Source: Caballeronia udeis (GTDB taxonomy: Bacteria; Pseudomonadota; Gammaproteobacteria; Burkholderiales; Burkholderiaceae). Taken from it: 64,000 nt of DNA. The translations under genes were made by a program, and so were the position numbers. This document shows, piece after piece, positions 17,887-28,155 of the stretch (the first letter of the stretch is position 1; every line of letters starts with the position of its first letter). The notes under the pieces were generated by a model, which was not told the origin of the DNA, did no database searches, and saw only the letters and a program-made list of their open reading frames with translations. The stretch is from assembly GCF_001544555.2 (NCBI RefSeq), contig NZ_FCOK02000022.1, forward strand, positions 62,001 through 126,000. The letters are read 5' to 3'.

Positions 17887-19197
17887 TCAATGTTGCAGCT
17901 TGAGATCCGCCCTCGCAGGCCGCAGACGCACGAGCAGTAGCACACTGGCAAAACTTAGCAACGCCAAAACCAGGAATCCAGCATTGGGGCTGTGTAGCGT
18001 CGCGTCCGCATAGGTCTTGATCTGCGGCGAGACAAAGCTTCCGAGATTCCCAATCGAGACGATAAAAGCGATTCCGCTGGCCGCGCCGGTGCCACCAAGA
18101 TATCGCATCGGCAGACTCCAGAACACCGGCTGCGACGCGGTCAGGCCGGGCACGGCTATGCAACAAGCGATCACCATGAGCCAAGGGTTTGAAATAAAAG
18201 CGATAGATGCCAGCGCGACTGTTCCCGCCGCTAACATCGCGATGGCGACGAAGCGATGGTTTTCATGACGATCGGCGTGAACCGTGGCCCAGCGCGTGGC
18301 GATCGCTGCGCATAACCATGGGATCGCCAGGAGCAGACCCGCTGCCAAATTTACCTCGCCCCCCATGATGGACGCGAGTCGCGACGGCAGATAGAACGTC
18401 AGGGGCGCAGCGCCAAGCTGGATCGAGAAGTACACGCCAATGAACAGCAGAACGCGCCGGTCCTTCAGTACCCCCAGGGCGGAATGCCGGATCTCGCGCA
18501 GCCTGTCCCGCTCTTCCATCTCGAGCATTGCCGCGAGCGCCGTCTTCTCCTCCGGATCAAGCCACTGCGCGTCCTGTGGCCGGTTATCGAGATAAAAGAA
18601 CGCCACTACGCCCGCCGCTGCGGCGGCCAGTCCTTCGACCACGAACATCAGTTGCCATCCGGCAAGGCCAAACACACCATGCCATGTGAGCATCCACCCG
18701 GACAGAGGAGCCCCCAGCACTAGCGACAAGGGCACGCCCAGGTAGAACAACCCCGTTGCACGCGCACGCTGCCTGCTGGGGAACCAGTAAGTCAGATATA
18801 GCAGTACGCCTGGATAGAAACCCGCTTCGCAGACGCCTAGCAAAAAGCGCAACAGATAAAGCGAAATGGGTGACGTGGCGAACATCATTGCTGCGGATAC
18901 CAGTCCCCATGTGACCATGATTCGGCTTAACCACGCACGTGCACCAGTGCGTTGCAGCATAAGGTTGCTTGGCACCTCAAAGAGCGCGTAACCGATAAAG
19001 AAGATGCCGGACCCAAGCGCGTAGGCGGCGTCGCTGATTCCGGTGTCAGCCTGATACGAGAGTTTGGCAAAGCCAATGTTGGCGCGGTCAAGAAAACATA
19101 GGACCAGCAACATTGTGAGGAATGGCAAGAGCCGACCGGTGGTTTTTCGTACTGCACGCTCAAGTGCCTGAGATTCGTTTACGGCTGCCTTGGACAT
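17887..19197 (-). CDS. MFS transporter, anion:cation symporter (ACS) family
   Basis: 436 residues, about 12 membrane segments. LCFLDRANIGFAKLSYQADTG in the first segment and LLRFLLGVCEAGFYPGVLLYL in segment 4 are hallmarks of the ACS family (phthalate, tartrate, hexuronate and glucarate permeases). GGAGATGAGAC precedes the ATG. It is downstream of a porin and a mutarotase-like gene on the same strand. Together with the CUT1 ABC importer of the plus arm this gives the cluster two uptake routes, perhaps one for the sugar and one for the sugar acid. Confidence 0.92.
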   Translation of the reverse strand: MSKAAVNESQALERAVRKTTGRLLPFLTMLLVLCFLDRANIGFAKLSYQADTGISDAAYALGSGIFFIGYALFEVPSNLMLQRTGARAWLSRIMVTWGLVSAAMMFATSPISLYLLRFLLGVCEAGFYPGVLLYLTYWFPSRQRARATGLFYLGVPLSLVLGAPLSGWMLTWHGVFGLAGWQLMFVVEGLAAAAAGVVAFFYLDNRPQDAQWLDPEEKTALAAMLEMEERDRLREIRHSALGVLKDRRVLLFIGVYFSIQLGAAPLTFYLPSRLASIMGGEVNLAAGLLLAIPWLCAAIATRWATVHADRHENHRFVAIAMLAAGTVALASIAFISNPWLMVIACCIAVPGLTASQPVFWSLPMRYLGGTGAASGIAFIVSIGNLGSFVSPQIKTYADATLHSPNAGFLVLALLSFASVLLLVRLRPARADLKLQH

Positions 19198-19471
19198 GTC
19201 TCATCTCCGTTGATATGTCGTGCACCGCCAAATTGGGTGCGTGTTGCGTTCGCCATCACCACTCCTGTCATCACGCTTATCCAGACGTGTAACGCCATTC
19301 AACGAGACGGAGATGTTCGTGGCCAAGCCAGACTTCTTGAAGTGGATTGCCTACTGGCCGCTGGTTGTCCGGTGCGTCGATGTCACAGGTGCGATCTGAC
19401 GAGCATCTGCAGCATCGACCTTGCGCTAACGATGTCTTACCGTGTTTAAGGCGCTGAGTAGTGAGGTGTCG

Positions 19472-20587
19472 CTAGAAGGAGTGCTGGATGCCGGCGTACA
19501 CGCCAGTCTGGCCGCGGCCGGGCTCCGGATTTTCGTTAAGGGTGCCGTTGTTCAGGCCACCTGGGCCTTCATTGTTGGCGTCAAGACCGAAGTTTGCCGT
19601 CTTGCTGTTGCGCACGGTTGCAATCTGGATGTCGAACAAAGTCCGCTTCGACAGGTTGTACGAGCCGCCCAACGTGTAGATCGTTGCGTTGCCGCCGCCG
19701 TTGTTCGCGTTCACGTGATAGGCCGCCGCGATCAGCGCGGCAGCCGGCGTAGCTTGCCAGGTCACGCCGCCCCATTCCATGTCGGCTGTCGTCGGGGAGC
19801 CCTGTGAACCCGCTGGGGTGATCACGCCGCCGGAAGTGCGTTCGGCCGTATAGGCAGCCTGCAGCTTGAACTGGCCGAGAAACAGATTTGCGCCGATGAA
19901 GTATTCGCGTGAGGCCGTGAAGGGATTGTCGAGCTGTCCATTGAGCGGGTCCCGAATTTCGTCGTAAATGCCGCGCACCTGGAACAGCGCAGCGGAGTAC
20001 GTCAGTTGCACGCCATCCTGGCGACCTTGGGGTGTCGTTCCGTTTCCATTCCAGCTCGTTGCGTTCGACAACGAATATTGCCCGTAGACATCCAGGCCGG
20101 AGAATTTCGGCGACTGGTATGAAATATTGTTGCTGGACTTCTGCCAGTTGCGTCCGCGCACCAGTGAACCCGAGGACCAACTGCTCTGGGAAAGCGGATC
20201 GAAGTCCCACACTCCATTGGCGATGGCCAGCTCGCGGCCGAGAAGCAGGGTGCCAAATGCATCGTTGGATGCGCCCACCGTCGCGTACCGGTCGAAGAAG
20301 CTGCTGCCGGCCCCCGCGGTGCCGTTCATGGAATTCAGATCCTGCTCCAGTTGAAATACGATCTTCGTCCTTCCGCCTATATCTTCGCTGCCCTTCAGCC
20401 CGAGTATGCTGCCGGACCAGTCACCAGGATCCGCGCGCACACGCGACTTTGTCCCACCGTTCGCAACCGGTATGCCGGACATGTATTCGATATCCCCATT
20501 GACTGCGCCATAGAGCGTGACGCTGCTCTGTGCGTGAGCGCCGACAGCGACAGACGCGAGCGAAACGATTAAAAGCAGCTTCTTCAT
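19472..20587 (-). CDS. Gram-negative (OmpC-type) porin
   Basis: 371 residues from ATG 20587, chosen because GGAGACC lies about 6 bases upstream and MKKLLLIVSLASVAVGAHAQ then forms a normal signal peptide; five extra residues would precede it from 20602. SSVTLYGAVNGDIEYMSG follows cleavage and the C-terminus ends YAGIQHSF, an outer-membrane insertion signal. It sits between the mutarotase-like gene and the ACS transporter on the same strand and is probably the cluster's outer-membrane channel. The 270 bases between it and the transporter contain no gene. Confidence 0.95.
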   Translation of the reverse strand: MKKLLLIVSLASVAVGAHAQSSVTLYGAVNGDIEYMSGIPVANGGTKSRVRADPGDWSGSILGLKGSEDIGGRTKIVFQLEQDLNSMNGTAGAGSSFFDRYATVGASNDAFGTLLLGRELAIANGVWDFDPLSQSSWSSGSLVRGRNWQKSSNNISYQSPKFSGLDVYGQYSLSNATSWNGNGTTPQGRQDGVQLTYSAALFQVRGIYDEIRDPLNGQLDNPFTASREYFIGANLFLGQFKLQAAYTAERTSGGVITPAGSQGSPTTADMEWGGVTWQATPAAALIAAAYHVNANNGGGNATIYTLGGSYNLSKRTLFDIQIATVRNSKTANFGLDANNEGPGGLNNGTLNENPEPGRGQTGVYAGIQHSF

Positions 20588-20730
20588 TTGAAAGGTCTCC
20601 ATATTCCTTGGTCTATAAAGCGATGGCGCGCGACTTCCCCAATCGGCGCCAGCGCGGCGACGATCTGCGTATAGGCGGGAGCAGTCAGGCGGATTGGGGT
20701 AAGGGCGCCTGTTTTAAATCAGGCGCAATT

Positions 20731-21060
20731 TCAATCCATGTGGAAAACCTCTTCCATCATGGTCCACTGCTCGGTGGGCAGGCGGGTGGAGAGCGGCAGC
20801 TGACAGGGCATGCATATCGCCCACCAGCGCTGGGTTTCCTGATCAGAAGCCATCGCTGCCATGTCGGCTTCGAAGTCGCCACCGTGATACTCGAAATAGC
20901 TGAACAACAGGTTCTCAGGCTCCCGCAGATAGATCGTGTAGTTGCGGATATTGGATTTGCGGAGCTGTTCCAGCACACCCGGCCAGACGGCTGCATGTAG
21001 GCGCTTGTATTCGGCAATCGCCTCGGACCTGATGCCAATCACCATGCCGTAACGCTTCAT
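20731..21060 (-). CDS. L-rhamnose/L-fucose mutarotase-like protein (RhaM family)
   Basis: 109 residues, full length for the RhaM/FucU-like YiiL family. MKRYGMVIGIR, YKRLHAAVWPGVLEQLRKSNIRNYTI and FSYFEYHGGDFEADM are typical of RhaM, in which the His of LHAAVWP, Tyr and Trp pair W-W near residues 76-77 (QRWWAICMP) form the active site. It interconverts alpha and beta anomers of 6-deoxy-sugars. This is the strongest clue that the cluster handles a 6-deoxyhexose or a similar sugar. GGAGGGAG precedes the ATG. Confidence 0.88.
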   Translation of the reverse strand: MKRYGMVIGIRSEAIAEYKRLHAAVWPGVLEQLRKSNIRNYTIYLREPENLLFSYFEYHGGDFEADMAAMASDQETQRWWAICMPCQLPLSTRLPTEQWTMMEEVFHMD

Positions 21061-21331
21061 GACGGAGACTCCCTCCTGGTTATGAATGAAACATGTCCTG
21101 GCGGATTTCCGCCCAGGCGACGGTTAGCGCGCGGATTTGCTTCCAGTCCCATTCGATTGCGATTGCGATTCCAGGTGCTGACGGCGGGAGGGCGTATCCA
21201 TCGCAAATAAGAAGGCGGTTTCCAACCAATACCAGTCGAACTGGGGACCGACATCAGGGAAAGCAGTCGCCGGTCCGGAGGCTCCCGATGCGGAAACGGT
21301 GTTCCAGGCATGCCGCCTCGCTAGTTTCATA

Positions 21332-21350
21332 TATGGAAATTAATTTCATG
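21332..21350. promoter_or_regulatory. Candidate regulator operator, site A (mutarotase side)
   Basis: TATGGAAATTAATTTCATG is a near palindrome (TATGgAAAT against ATTTcATg). With the preceding bases it forms TTTCATATATGGAA, so half-sites TTTCATA and TATGGAA alternate. It lies about 275 bases before the mutarotase-like start. A closely matching site is at 21626. The size and symmetry fit an IclR-type or LacI/GntR-type regulator; the IclR protein at 30110-30985 is the natural candidate. Confidence 0.5.
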
Positions 21351-21625
21351 ATTGAAGATTTAATACATAAAAATGTGTTTCATCCATAAGTGTTTGCACG
21401 GGGAAGGCTTCCCGCGTCGAGCATGCGTAAGGTCGTCGTGCCCAGGATTGCTGCTCATCCAGGTTGGAGGATTCTCATTAAAATCGCTTGATTGACGATC
21501 GATCGGGCCATTGGAGCGCCTGAGGGCGACACCTTCTGGTCAAGGTGCATTAGAAGATGGTGTTCCTCGTGCCCAATCGACGTACTTCGATGAATCTGTC
21601 TGTGGTGTTTGTCGGGGTTATTGCC

Positions 21626-21644
21626 TATGGAAGTAACTTTCATA
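21626..21644. promoter_or_regulatory. Candidate regulator operator, site B (CoA-transferase side)
   Basis: TATGGAAGTAACTTTCATA is a 19-base palindrome with one mismatch pair, immediately followed by TATGGAATAATCCA, which repeats a half-site. It shares TTTCATATATGGAA with site A, 300 bases away. It lies about 170 bases before the second CoA-transferase. The whole 21061-21814 stretch between the two arms has no gene I can support, so it is best read as a bidirectional control region. Confidence 0.5.
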
Positions 21645-21814
21645 TATGGAATAATCCAGTCATCCAATCTCGACTGTCTCCATGAACTTCCTGAGCATAT
21701 CCATCAGTACCGGCAACGCTTTTTTCGGCCGGGGACGCACTAATTCGTCTGTCGCCCAGCTCGTCGCAGCGCGCCTGCATCGAGGGTGTCATTTCCACGT
21801 TGCGGGAGGCGTGC

Positions 21815-22996
21815 ATGAGTGAGGCGGACACATCCACGCTGGACGGCTTGCTCGTGCTCGACTTCAGTCAATTTCTGTCGGGTCCGAGCGCGGCATTGCG
21901 GCTTGCCGACCTGGGCGCCACGGTAATCAAGATAGAGAGGCCACTAACTGGTGAACTGGGCCGCCAGTTGTACATTTCAGACCTTGAGACGGAGGGGGAC
22001 AGCTCGCTGTTTCATACGATCAACCGTAACAAGCGCTCGTACGCAGCTGATCTCAAAGACCCTCAGGATTTGGCGAAGGTCAAGCGGCTGATCGCGCGCG
22101 CTGATGTGATGATCGAGAATTTCAGGCCTGGAGTGATGGCGCGCATCGGTCTTGACTTTGAGACTGTGCGCAAGCTGAACCCACGGATCGTCTACGGCAG
22201 CGTAACGGGTTACGGACCTCGCGGTCCCTGGGCGGATCTGCCGGGACAGGACCTGCTCGCGCAGAGCCGCAGCGGTCTGGTGTGGCTCAATGGCGACGGA
22301 TCGCAAGGGCCTGTGCCAGTGGGCCTGGCGCTTGCCGACATCCTGACCGGCGCCCACCTGGTTCAGGGGATTCTGGCTTGTCTGTTGAGACGCTCGCTGC
22401 GCGGCGTTGGCGGCCAGGTCGAAGTCAGCCTTCTGGAGTCGACACTCGATTTCCAGTTCGAAGTGCTAACTACCCACCTGAACGACGGCGGAAAGGTGCC
22501 GCAGCGATCGTTCGTGAACAATGCGCATGCCTACCTTGGGGCACCATATGGCCTTTATGCCACCCGTGACGGACATATCGCGCTTGCAATGGGCCCGCTC
22601 GAGAAGCTCGCGCAGGCGATCGCCTGCTCATCGCTGGAACCTTACTTTGACCGCAGTCGCTGGTTCAGCGAGCGGGACGCGATCAAGGAGATCATTGCCG
22701 GGCATCTATCGAGCGAAACGACCCAGCACTGGATGGACCGGCTGGTGCCGGTGGACTATTGGTGCGCGCCGGTGATGACCTGGCCGGAACTGCTGGCGCA
22801 CGAAGGGTTCCGCGTGCTCGACTTCCTGCAGGATGTGGTGCTCGACAGCGGCGCTACTGTTCACACCACACGCTGTCCGATCCGAATTGACGGTGTCCGG
22901 CCCGCATCAGCAATGGCCGCGCCGAAAGTGGGTGAACACAACGAATGGGTCGAGGCGCACTATCTGCGCGGCCCGAAGGAGAACAGTCATGGCTAA
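21815..22996 (+). CDS. Class III (CaiB/BaiF) CoA-transferase, paralogue B
   Basis: 393 residues from ATG 21815, with GGGAGG 5 bases upstream. It is closely similar along its length to paralogue [56 protein letters not shown] and [18 protein letters not shown], with the family's catalytic Asp in GQDLLAQ. Its stop overlaps the MaoC-like start by 8 bases. With paralogue A it may form a heteromer or charge two different acids of one pathway. The CoA donor and acceptor are unknown. Confidence 0.92.
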   Translation: MSEADTSTLDGLLVLDFSQFLSGPSAALRLADLGATVIKIERPLTGELGRQLYISDLETEGDSSLFHTINRNKRSYAADLKDPQDLAKVKRLIARADVMIENFRPGVMARIGLDFETVRKLNPRIVYGSVTGYGPRGPWADLPGQDLLAQSRSGLVWLNGDGSQGPVPVGLALADILTGAHLVQGILACLLRRSLRGVGGQVEVSLLESTLDFQFEVLTTHLNDGGKVPQRSFVNNAHAYLGAPYGLYATRDGHIALAMGPLEKLAQAIACSSLEPYFDRSRWFSERDAIKEIIAGHLSSETTQHWMDRLVPVDYWCAPVMTWPELLAHEGFRVLDFLQDVVLDSGATVHTTRCPIRIDGVRPASAMAAPKVGEHNEWVEAHYLRGPKENSHG

Positions 22997-23522
22997 GGGA
23001 CACCAGACACCCCGTGAACTACACGGCAGCATCCGCATCTGGAATGCGGAGGACTGGTACTGGGAGGACATCGTCCCGGGCACCCAGATCCGTTCGATCC
23101 GGCGCACCCTGTCGGAGGGGGAGAGCATGCAGTTCAATGCACTCGTGATGGACATGCATCCCTATGTTGCTGACGAACCGTTTGCCCGCGAGCAGGGGGC
23201 ATTTGGACGTCGTCTGATCGCCGGCGCGATGGTCTTCAGTGTTGGACTGGGGTTGGTGGCAACAAACTGCTGCAACGCGTTCAGCTATGGCTATGATCGG
23301 CTGCGCTTTATCGGACCAGTATTCATTGGCGACACGATCTATACGATCAAGACCGATCTTGAGAAGGGCCCGAAGAGCGACACCATGGGGCTTTACCGTG
23401 CCTCCTATGAGGTTTTCAAGAATGACGGTGAACTGATCCTGTATTGCGAACACATTCAGACCGTGAAATACCGCGATCCAGAAGGAGTTCGAACGCACGC
23501 AAATGGGACCGATCATGCGTGA
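22989..23522 (+). CDS. MaoC-family (hotdog-fold) dehydratase-like protein
   Basis: 177 residues. [30 protein letters not shown] and [23 protein letters not shown] are standard MaoC/mesaconyl-CoA hydratase stretches. The hydratase motif normally reads D-x-N-P-x-H-x-D; here it is DMHPYVAD, so the catalytic His position holds Val while a His sits where Asn is usual. The protein may therefore catalyse something other than simple hydration or use a shifted histidine. It overlaps the CoA-transferase by 8 bases and the next gene by ATGCGTGA, so the three are tightly coupled. Confidence 0.85.
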   Translation: MAKGHQTPRELHGSIRIWNAEDWYWEDIVPGTQIRSIRRTLSEGESMQFNALVMDMHPYVADEPFAREQGAFGRRLIAGAMVFSVGLGLVATNCCNAFSYGYDRLRFIGPVFIGDTIYTIKTDLEKGPKSDTMGLYRASYEVFKNDGELILYCEHIQTVKYRDPEGVRTHANGTDHA

Positions 23523-24414
23523 ATGGATCGACACCCATTTGCACCTGCTGTACGTCGAATCGCTGCACTATGACTGGGCCTGTTCTTACGACGCCCTGAA
23601 AGGCCGGGTTGCGCTGGAGGACTATATGCCGCTCGCGCAGGCCAACGGCATTACGCGGGCGTTGCATATGGAAGCAGACGTGCGCGAGTCCGAAAGCGCG
23701 CTTGAGACCAGACTGATCAGCCAGCTGATGGATATCCCGGGTTCGCCGCTAGTTGGAGCGATTGCTGCGTGTCGGCCGGAAAGCGAACAGTTCCCGAGTT
23801 TTCTGGAGTCGCAGCAGGCCAATCCGCGTGTGCATGGTTTGCGTCGCGTGTTGCATACGATGCCCGACGATGTGTCGTTATCCGAAGTGTTTAGTCGCAA
23901 CCTGCGACTTTTGCCAACAGTGGGTTACACCTTTGACCTGTGCGTGCTGGCCCGGCAACTGCCGCTTGCCATCGAGCTCGCTCGAGCCTGCCCGGACGTG
24001 ACAATGGTGTTGGACCACTGTGGTGTGCCAAATGTGATGGCTCGGGAACTGTCGCCTTGGCGGGAGCACATCAAGGCCCTGGCCGCACTGCCGAACGTGT
24101 TCTGCAAGATCTCTGGCTTGATTGCCTATGGCGATGCGGCCCGCTGGCCTATTAACGACGTCGAGAGTGTTGCAGTGGATCTTCGGCCTTTCGTCGAGCA
24201 CGCCATCGAGTGTTTCGGATGGGAACGCGTCGTCTGGGGAAGCGATTTCCCGATATGCAATCTGACGCGCGGCCTGCCCGTATGGAGGGCTGTAACGGAC
24301 TGTCTGCTGCAGGGGTGCAGCGACGTGGAACTCGACGCGCTCGCACACGGCAACGCCATTCGACTGTATCGCCTGAAACCTGCCATGAGCACCGACATCA
24401 TGAGGCAGAGATGA
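23515..24414 (+). CDS. Amidohydrolase_2-family lactonase-like hydrolase
   Basis: 299 residues from ATG 23515 (an ATG at 23503 is also possible). [12 protein letters not shown] carries the His-x-His metal site, [10 protein letters not shown] and [13 protein letters not shown] the later His and Asp. It belongs to the TIM-barrel group that includes L-fuconolactonase, L-rhamnonolactonase and LigI. In this setting opening of a sugar lactone is the likeliest role, alongside the unrelated YbhE-type lactonase of the minus arm. It overlaps the MaoC-like gene upstream and the oxidoreductase downstream (ATGA). Confidence 0.85.
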   Translation: MREWIDTHLHLLYVESLHYDWACSYDALKGRVALEDYMPLAQANGITRALHMEADVRESESALETRLISQLMDIPGSPLVGAIAACRPESEQFPSFLESQQANPRVHGLRRVLHTMPDDVSLSEVFSRNLRLLPTVGYTFDLCVLARQLPLAIELARACPDVTMVLDHCGVPNVMARELSPWREHIKALAALPNVFCKISGLIAYGDAARWPINDVESVAVDLRPFVEHAIECFGWERVVWGSDFPICNLTRGLPVWRAVTDCLLQGCSDVELDALAHGNAIRLYRLKPAMSTDIMRQR

Positions 24415-25481
24415 CGTTCGACATTCGAACCCTGCGCCAGGGCTGGGACAAGCCGGCGAACCCGGCACCGATTGTAATCATTGGCGCTGGCGGCATCGTC
24501 AACGACGCCCATCTACCGGCCTACCGGAAGGCCGGTTTCCGCGTCGCCGGGGTGTACGACCTCGATGTCGAGAAGGCGCGCGACACGGCCGCCCGATGGA
24601 ATATTCCTGTGGTATTCGAGCGTCTCGACGACGCCGTGCGCGAGCCGAACGTGGTGTTCGACCTCGCATCGCCGCCCTCGGCGATGCTCCCGGTGCTCGA
24701 AGCATTGCCGGATGGCGCCGCGGTGCTGATCCAGAAGCCGATGGGGCACGACCTTGCGCATGCGCAGGCCATTGTGCGGTGTTGCGAGCGCAAGCGTCTC
24801 GTCGCTGCGGTGAATCACCAGTTGCGCTTTGCTCCCTCCATGCTGGCGGTACGTGACGCGATACGACGTGGCTGGCTGGGGCGGATCAGCGACATTGACG
24901 TGCATCTCAACATCGCGGACCCGTGGCATCTGTTTCCGTTTCTCGAAACCCTGGACCGCGTCGAGATCCTGGTGCACTCGATCCACTACGTGGACCTGAT
25001 CCGGTCGCTGCTTGGGGAACCGCAAGGCGTGTATGCGCTGACGGTGCCTGACGCGCGCTTCCCAAAGCTGACGAGCACGCGCTCATCGATTGTCCTCAAC
25101 TACGGCGACAGTGCGCGTGTGTCTTTGTCGCTCAATCACAACTATGCGCACGGCGAGCATGGCCAGTCGGCGATGTTCAAGTTTGAAGGCACCGATGGCG
25201 TGATGTGGGTGCAGATCGGAGTCGTGCTCGATTATCCGAAGGGCAAGCCGGACAAGGTCGAGATCAAGTTGCGAGGCGAGGACTGGGCGGAACTGCCGCT
25301 CTCCGGGACCTGGTTTCCGGATGCTTTTATCGGTCCGATGAGCAACCTGCAACGTTTCGTTGCGGGCGAGGATCGCGAGCTGGTCACCTCGGTACGCGAC
25401 GTGCTCAAGACGATGGCCGTTGTAGAGGCCGCGTACCAGTCCAGCGCCTCCGGCGGTACGCCGCTTCCCCGGCTGGACTGA
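24411..25481 (+). CDS. Gfo/Idh/MocA-family sugar oxidoreductase
   Basis: 356 residues from ATG 24411, overlapping the previous stop by ATGA; an upstream in-frame extension has no family character. The N-terminal Rossmann motif IIGAGGIVNDAHLPAYRKAG, ASPPSAMLPVLEA and the EKP-type motif VLIQKPMGHDLAHA are present; the latter has Gln for the usual Glu. The second domain has NHQLRFAPSM and LVHSIHYVDLIRS. These enzymes oxidise or reduce sugars at C1, C3 or other positions with NAD(P). It probably performs the first oxidation of the imported sugar. Confidence 0.9.
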   Translation: MTFDIRTLRQGWDKPANPAPIVIIGAGGIVNDAHLPAYRKAGFRVAGVYDLDVEKARDTAARWNIPVVFERLDDAVREPNVVFDLASPPSAMLPVLEALPDGAAVLIQKPMGHDLAHAQAIVRCCERKRLVAAVNHQLRFAPSMLAVRDAIRRGWLGRISDIDVHLNIADPWHLFPFLETLDRVEILVHSIHYVDLIRSLLGEPQGVYALTVPDARFPKLTSTRSSIVLNYGDSARVSLSLNHNYAHGEHGQSAMFKFEGTDGVMWVQIGVVLDYPKGKPDKVEIKLRGEDWAELPLSGTWFPDAFIGPMSNLQRFVAGEDRELVTSVRDVLKTMAVVEAAYQSSASGGTPLPRLD

Positions 25482-25529
25482 ATGTGTTGGCTACAAATCC
25501 GATATCAATGTGGCGTAACAGGAAACCTC

Positions 25530-26585
<1,056 letters not shown>

Positions 26586-26642
26586 GTGTGCGCTATCCGG
26601 TGGTGCGATTGAGCAGCCACACTTATACATAAGGGAGACATC

Positions 26643-28001
26643 TTGAAATTGATTCGGATTACTAGGCAAAAGTGCGCGTGTGCGATAGGTGCGGCGGCTG
26701 CGCTTGCTGCCATGATGTTGACGGTGTCCGCTGCGGCGCAGAGTTCTGCGCCGCAGGAGTTCAAAGGATACACGCTGAGGGTGAAACTCGTCGGCGGCGC
26801 GCAATACGAACCGCTGTACTCCGCCGTCATTCCGAAGTGGGAGCAGAAGACCGGCGCAAAAGTCGAGATTCTGTCGCGCAAGAACTTCTTCGATCTCAAC
26901 AGGGAAATCAAGCAGGACATCGCAGCGGGCAAGATCGACTATTGCGTCATGTCCAATCACACGAGCTTCGCACCACAATACGGCGACATCTACCGCGACC
27001 TGCGGCAATTGCTGCCCGCGTCGTATCTTGCCCACTTCGGCGCGCTGGAGCTGCGTAATTCGACCGTGAATGGCGTGCTGGTGCAACTGCCGCGTAACGC
27101 GGACATCAGCGAGCTTTACTACAACAAGAAGTTCTACGAAGACGCCGGCAACAAAACCGCGTACAAGGCAAGGTATGGCAAGGATCTGGCGCCGCCACAG
27201 ACCTGGGTGGAGATGGAGCAGCAGGCCCGGTTCTTCGCGAAGCCGCCGGCGGTCTACGGCACCGTGTTCCCGGGGAAGGATGAAGCGATCAACGGGCGAT
27301 TCTACGAAATGCTGGTGGCTGACGGTGGGCAGTTGTTCGACAAGTCCTGGCATCCCACTTTCAACTCAGACGCGGGTGTGCGCGCGCTGAGCTTCTTCGT
27401 CGACCTTTACAAGTCGGGTGCGGTGCCGAAGGGAGTGCCGAACTACCTGTGGGACGACGTCGGCCAGGGGTTCGCCAGTGGCAATGTGGCGATGGATCTC
27501 GACTGGAGCGGCTGGGCAGGTTATTTCAACGACCCGAAAAACTCCAGGGTCGCCGGGAGTGTGGGCGTTGTACGCGCCCCGGCTGGAACGTCCGGCAAGC
27601 GCACGGGCTGGTCCGGGCTGCACGGCTTCTCGATCACCAGGACCTGTGACAATCCGAAGGCGGCAGCCGACTTCGTCATGGCTCTGACCAGTCTTGACGC
27701 CCAGGTCGGGGAGGCGCGCAGTGGGCTGCTTCCTACTCGCATTGATGCCCAGAAGCAGGTGCTCGACGAGCTGACCAGAAAGGGCGATCCGTACATGCTT
27801 GACGTCTACCGAACGTTCAGCAGCGGGATGACTGAGGATGCGTTCACGCCTCCGTTGATCCCGGAGTGGAACGAAGTGTCCGATGCAATGTGGCCGGAAC
27901 TACAGAAGGCCATCATCGGCGACGTAACAGCTAAGCAGGCGCTTGACGACGCAGCCAGGAAGGTGACCGATATCCTGCAGGACTCCGGCCGGCTGAAGTG
28001 A
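26643..28001 (+). CDS. Sugar ABC transporter substrate-binding protein (family 1)
   Basis: 452 residues from a TTG start with AAGGGAGA 6 bases upstream. A signal peptide (about residues 1-30, ending AAAQ) precedes KGYTLRVKLVGGAQYEPLYSAVIPKWEQKTGAKVEIL. Typical lobes include LPRNADISELYYNKKFYEDAG and GWSGLHGFSITRTCDN. It is the periplasmic receptor of the CUT1 importer. It contrasts with the leaderless binding-fold protein at 16166, which lacks a transporter. Confidence 0.93.
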   Translation: MKLIRITRQKCACAIGAAAALAAMMLTVSAAAQSSAPQEFKGYTLRVKLVGGAQYEPLYSAVIPKWEQKTGAKVEILSRKNFFDLNREIKQDIAAGKIDYCVMSNHTSFAPQYGDIYRDLRQLLPASYLAHFGALELRNSTVNGVLVQLPRNADISELYYNKKFYEDAGNKTAYKARYGKDLAPPQTWVEMEQQARFFAKPPAVYGTVFPGKDEAINGRFYEMLVADGGQLFDKSWHPTFNSDAGVRALSFFVDLYKSGAVPKGVPNYLWDDVGQGFASGNVAMDLDWSGWAGYFNDPKNSRVAGSVGVVRAPAGTSGKRTGWSGLHGFSITRTCDNPKAAADFVMALTSLDAQVGEARSGLLPTRIDAQKQVLDELTRKGDPYMLDVYRTFSSGMTEDAFTPPLIPEWNEVSDAMWPELQKAIIGDVTAKQALDDAARKVTDILQDSGRLK

Positions 28002-28155
28002 TGCGGGCGCCTTCCCGGTAGGGGGCGTGTCAGGCCCGGACTGCTGGACCGGCCTGATCCGGTGCCTGCGCCGGGCTACCTGAGCGCGCACCTGCCAGAT
28101 CCATCCGTCAGTTGCTGCTTGAACCTGCCGGCAGCCTCCTGAGTGACCCGCTCCA

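Noticed and set aside
21057..21330. Overlapping minus-strand frames of 84 and 68 codons before the mutarotase-like gene
   Set aside because: Low-complexity Arg/Ser/Pro-rich sequence with no recognised domain; better read as upstream region.
24210..24410. N-terminal extension of the Gfo/Idh/MocA oxidoreductase
   Set aside because: The extension overlaps the amidohydrolase in another frame; the ATG at 24411 with ATGA coupling fits the family N-terminus.
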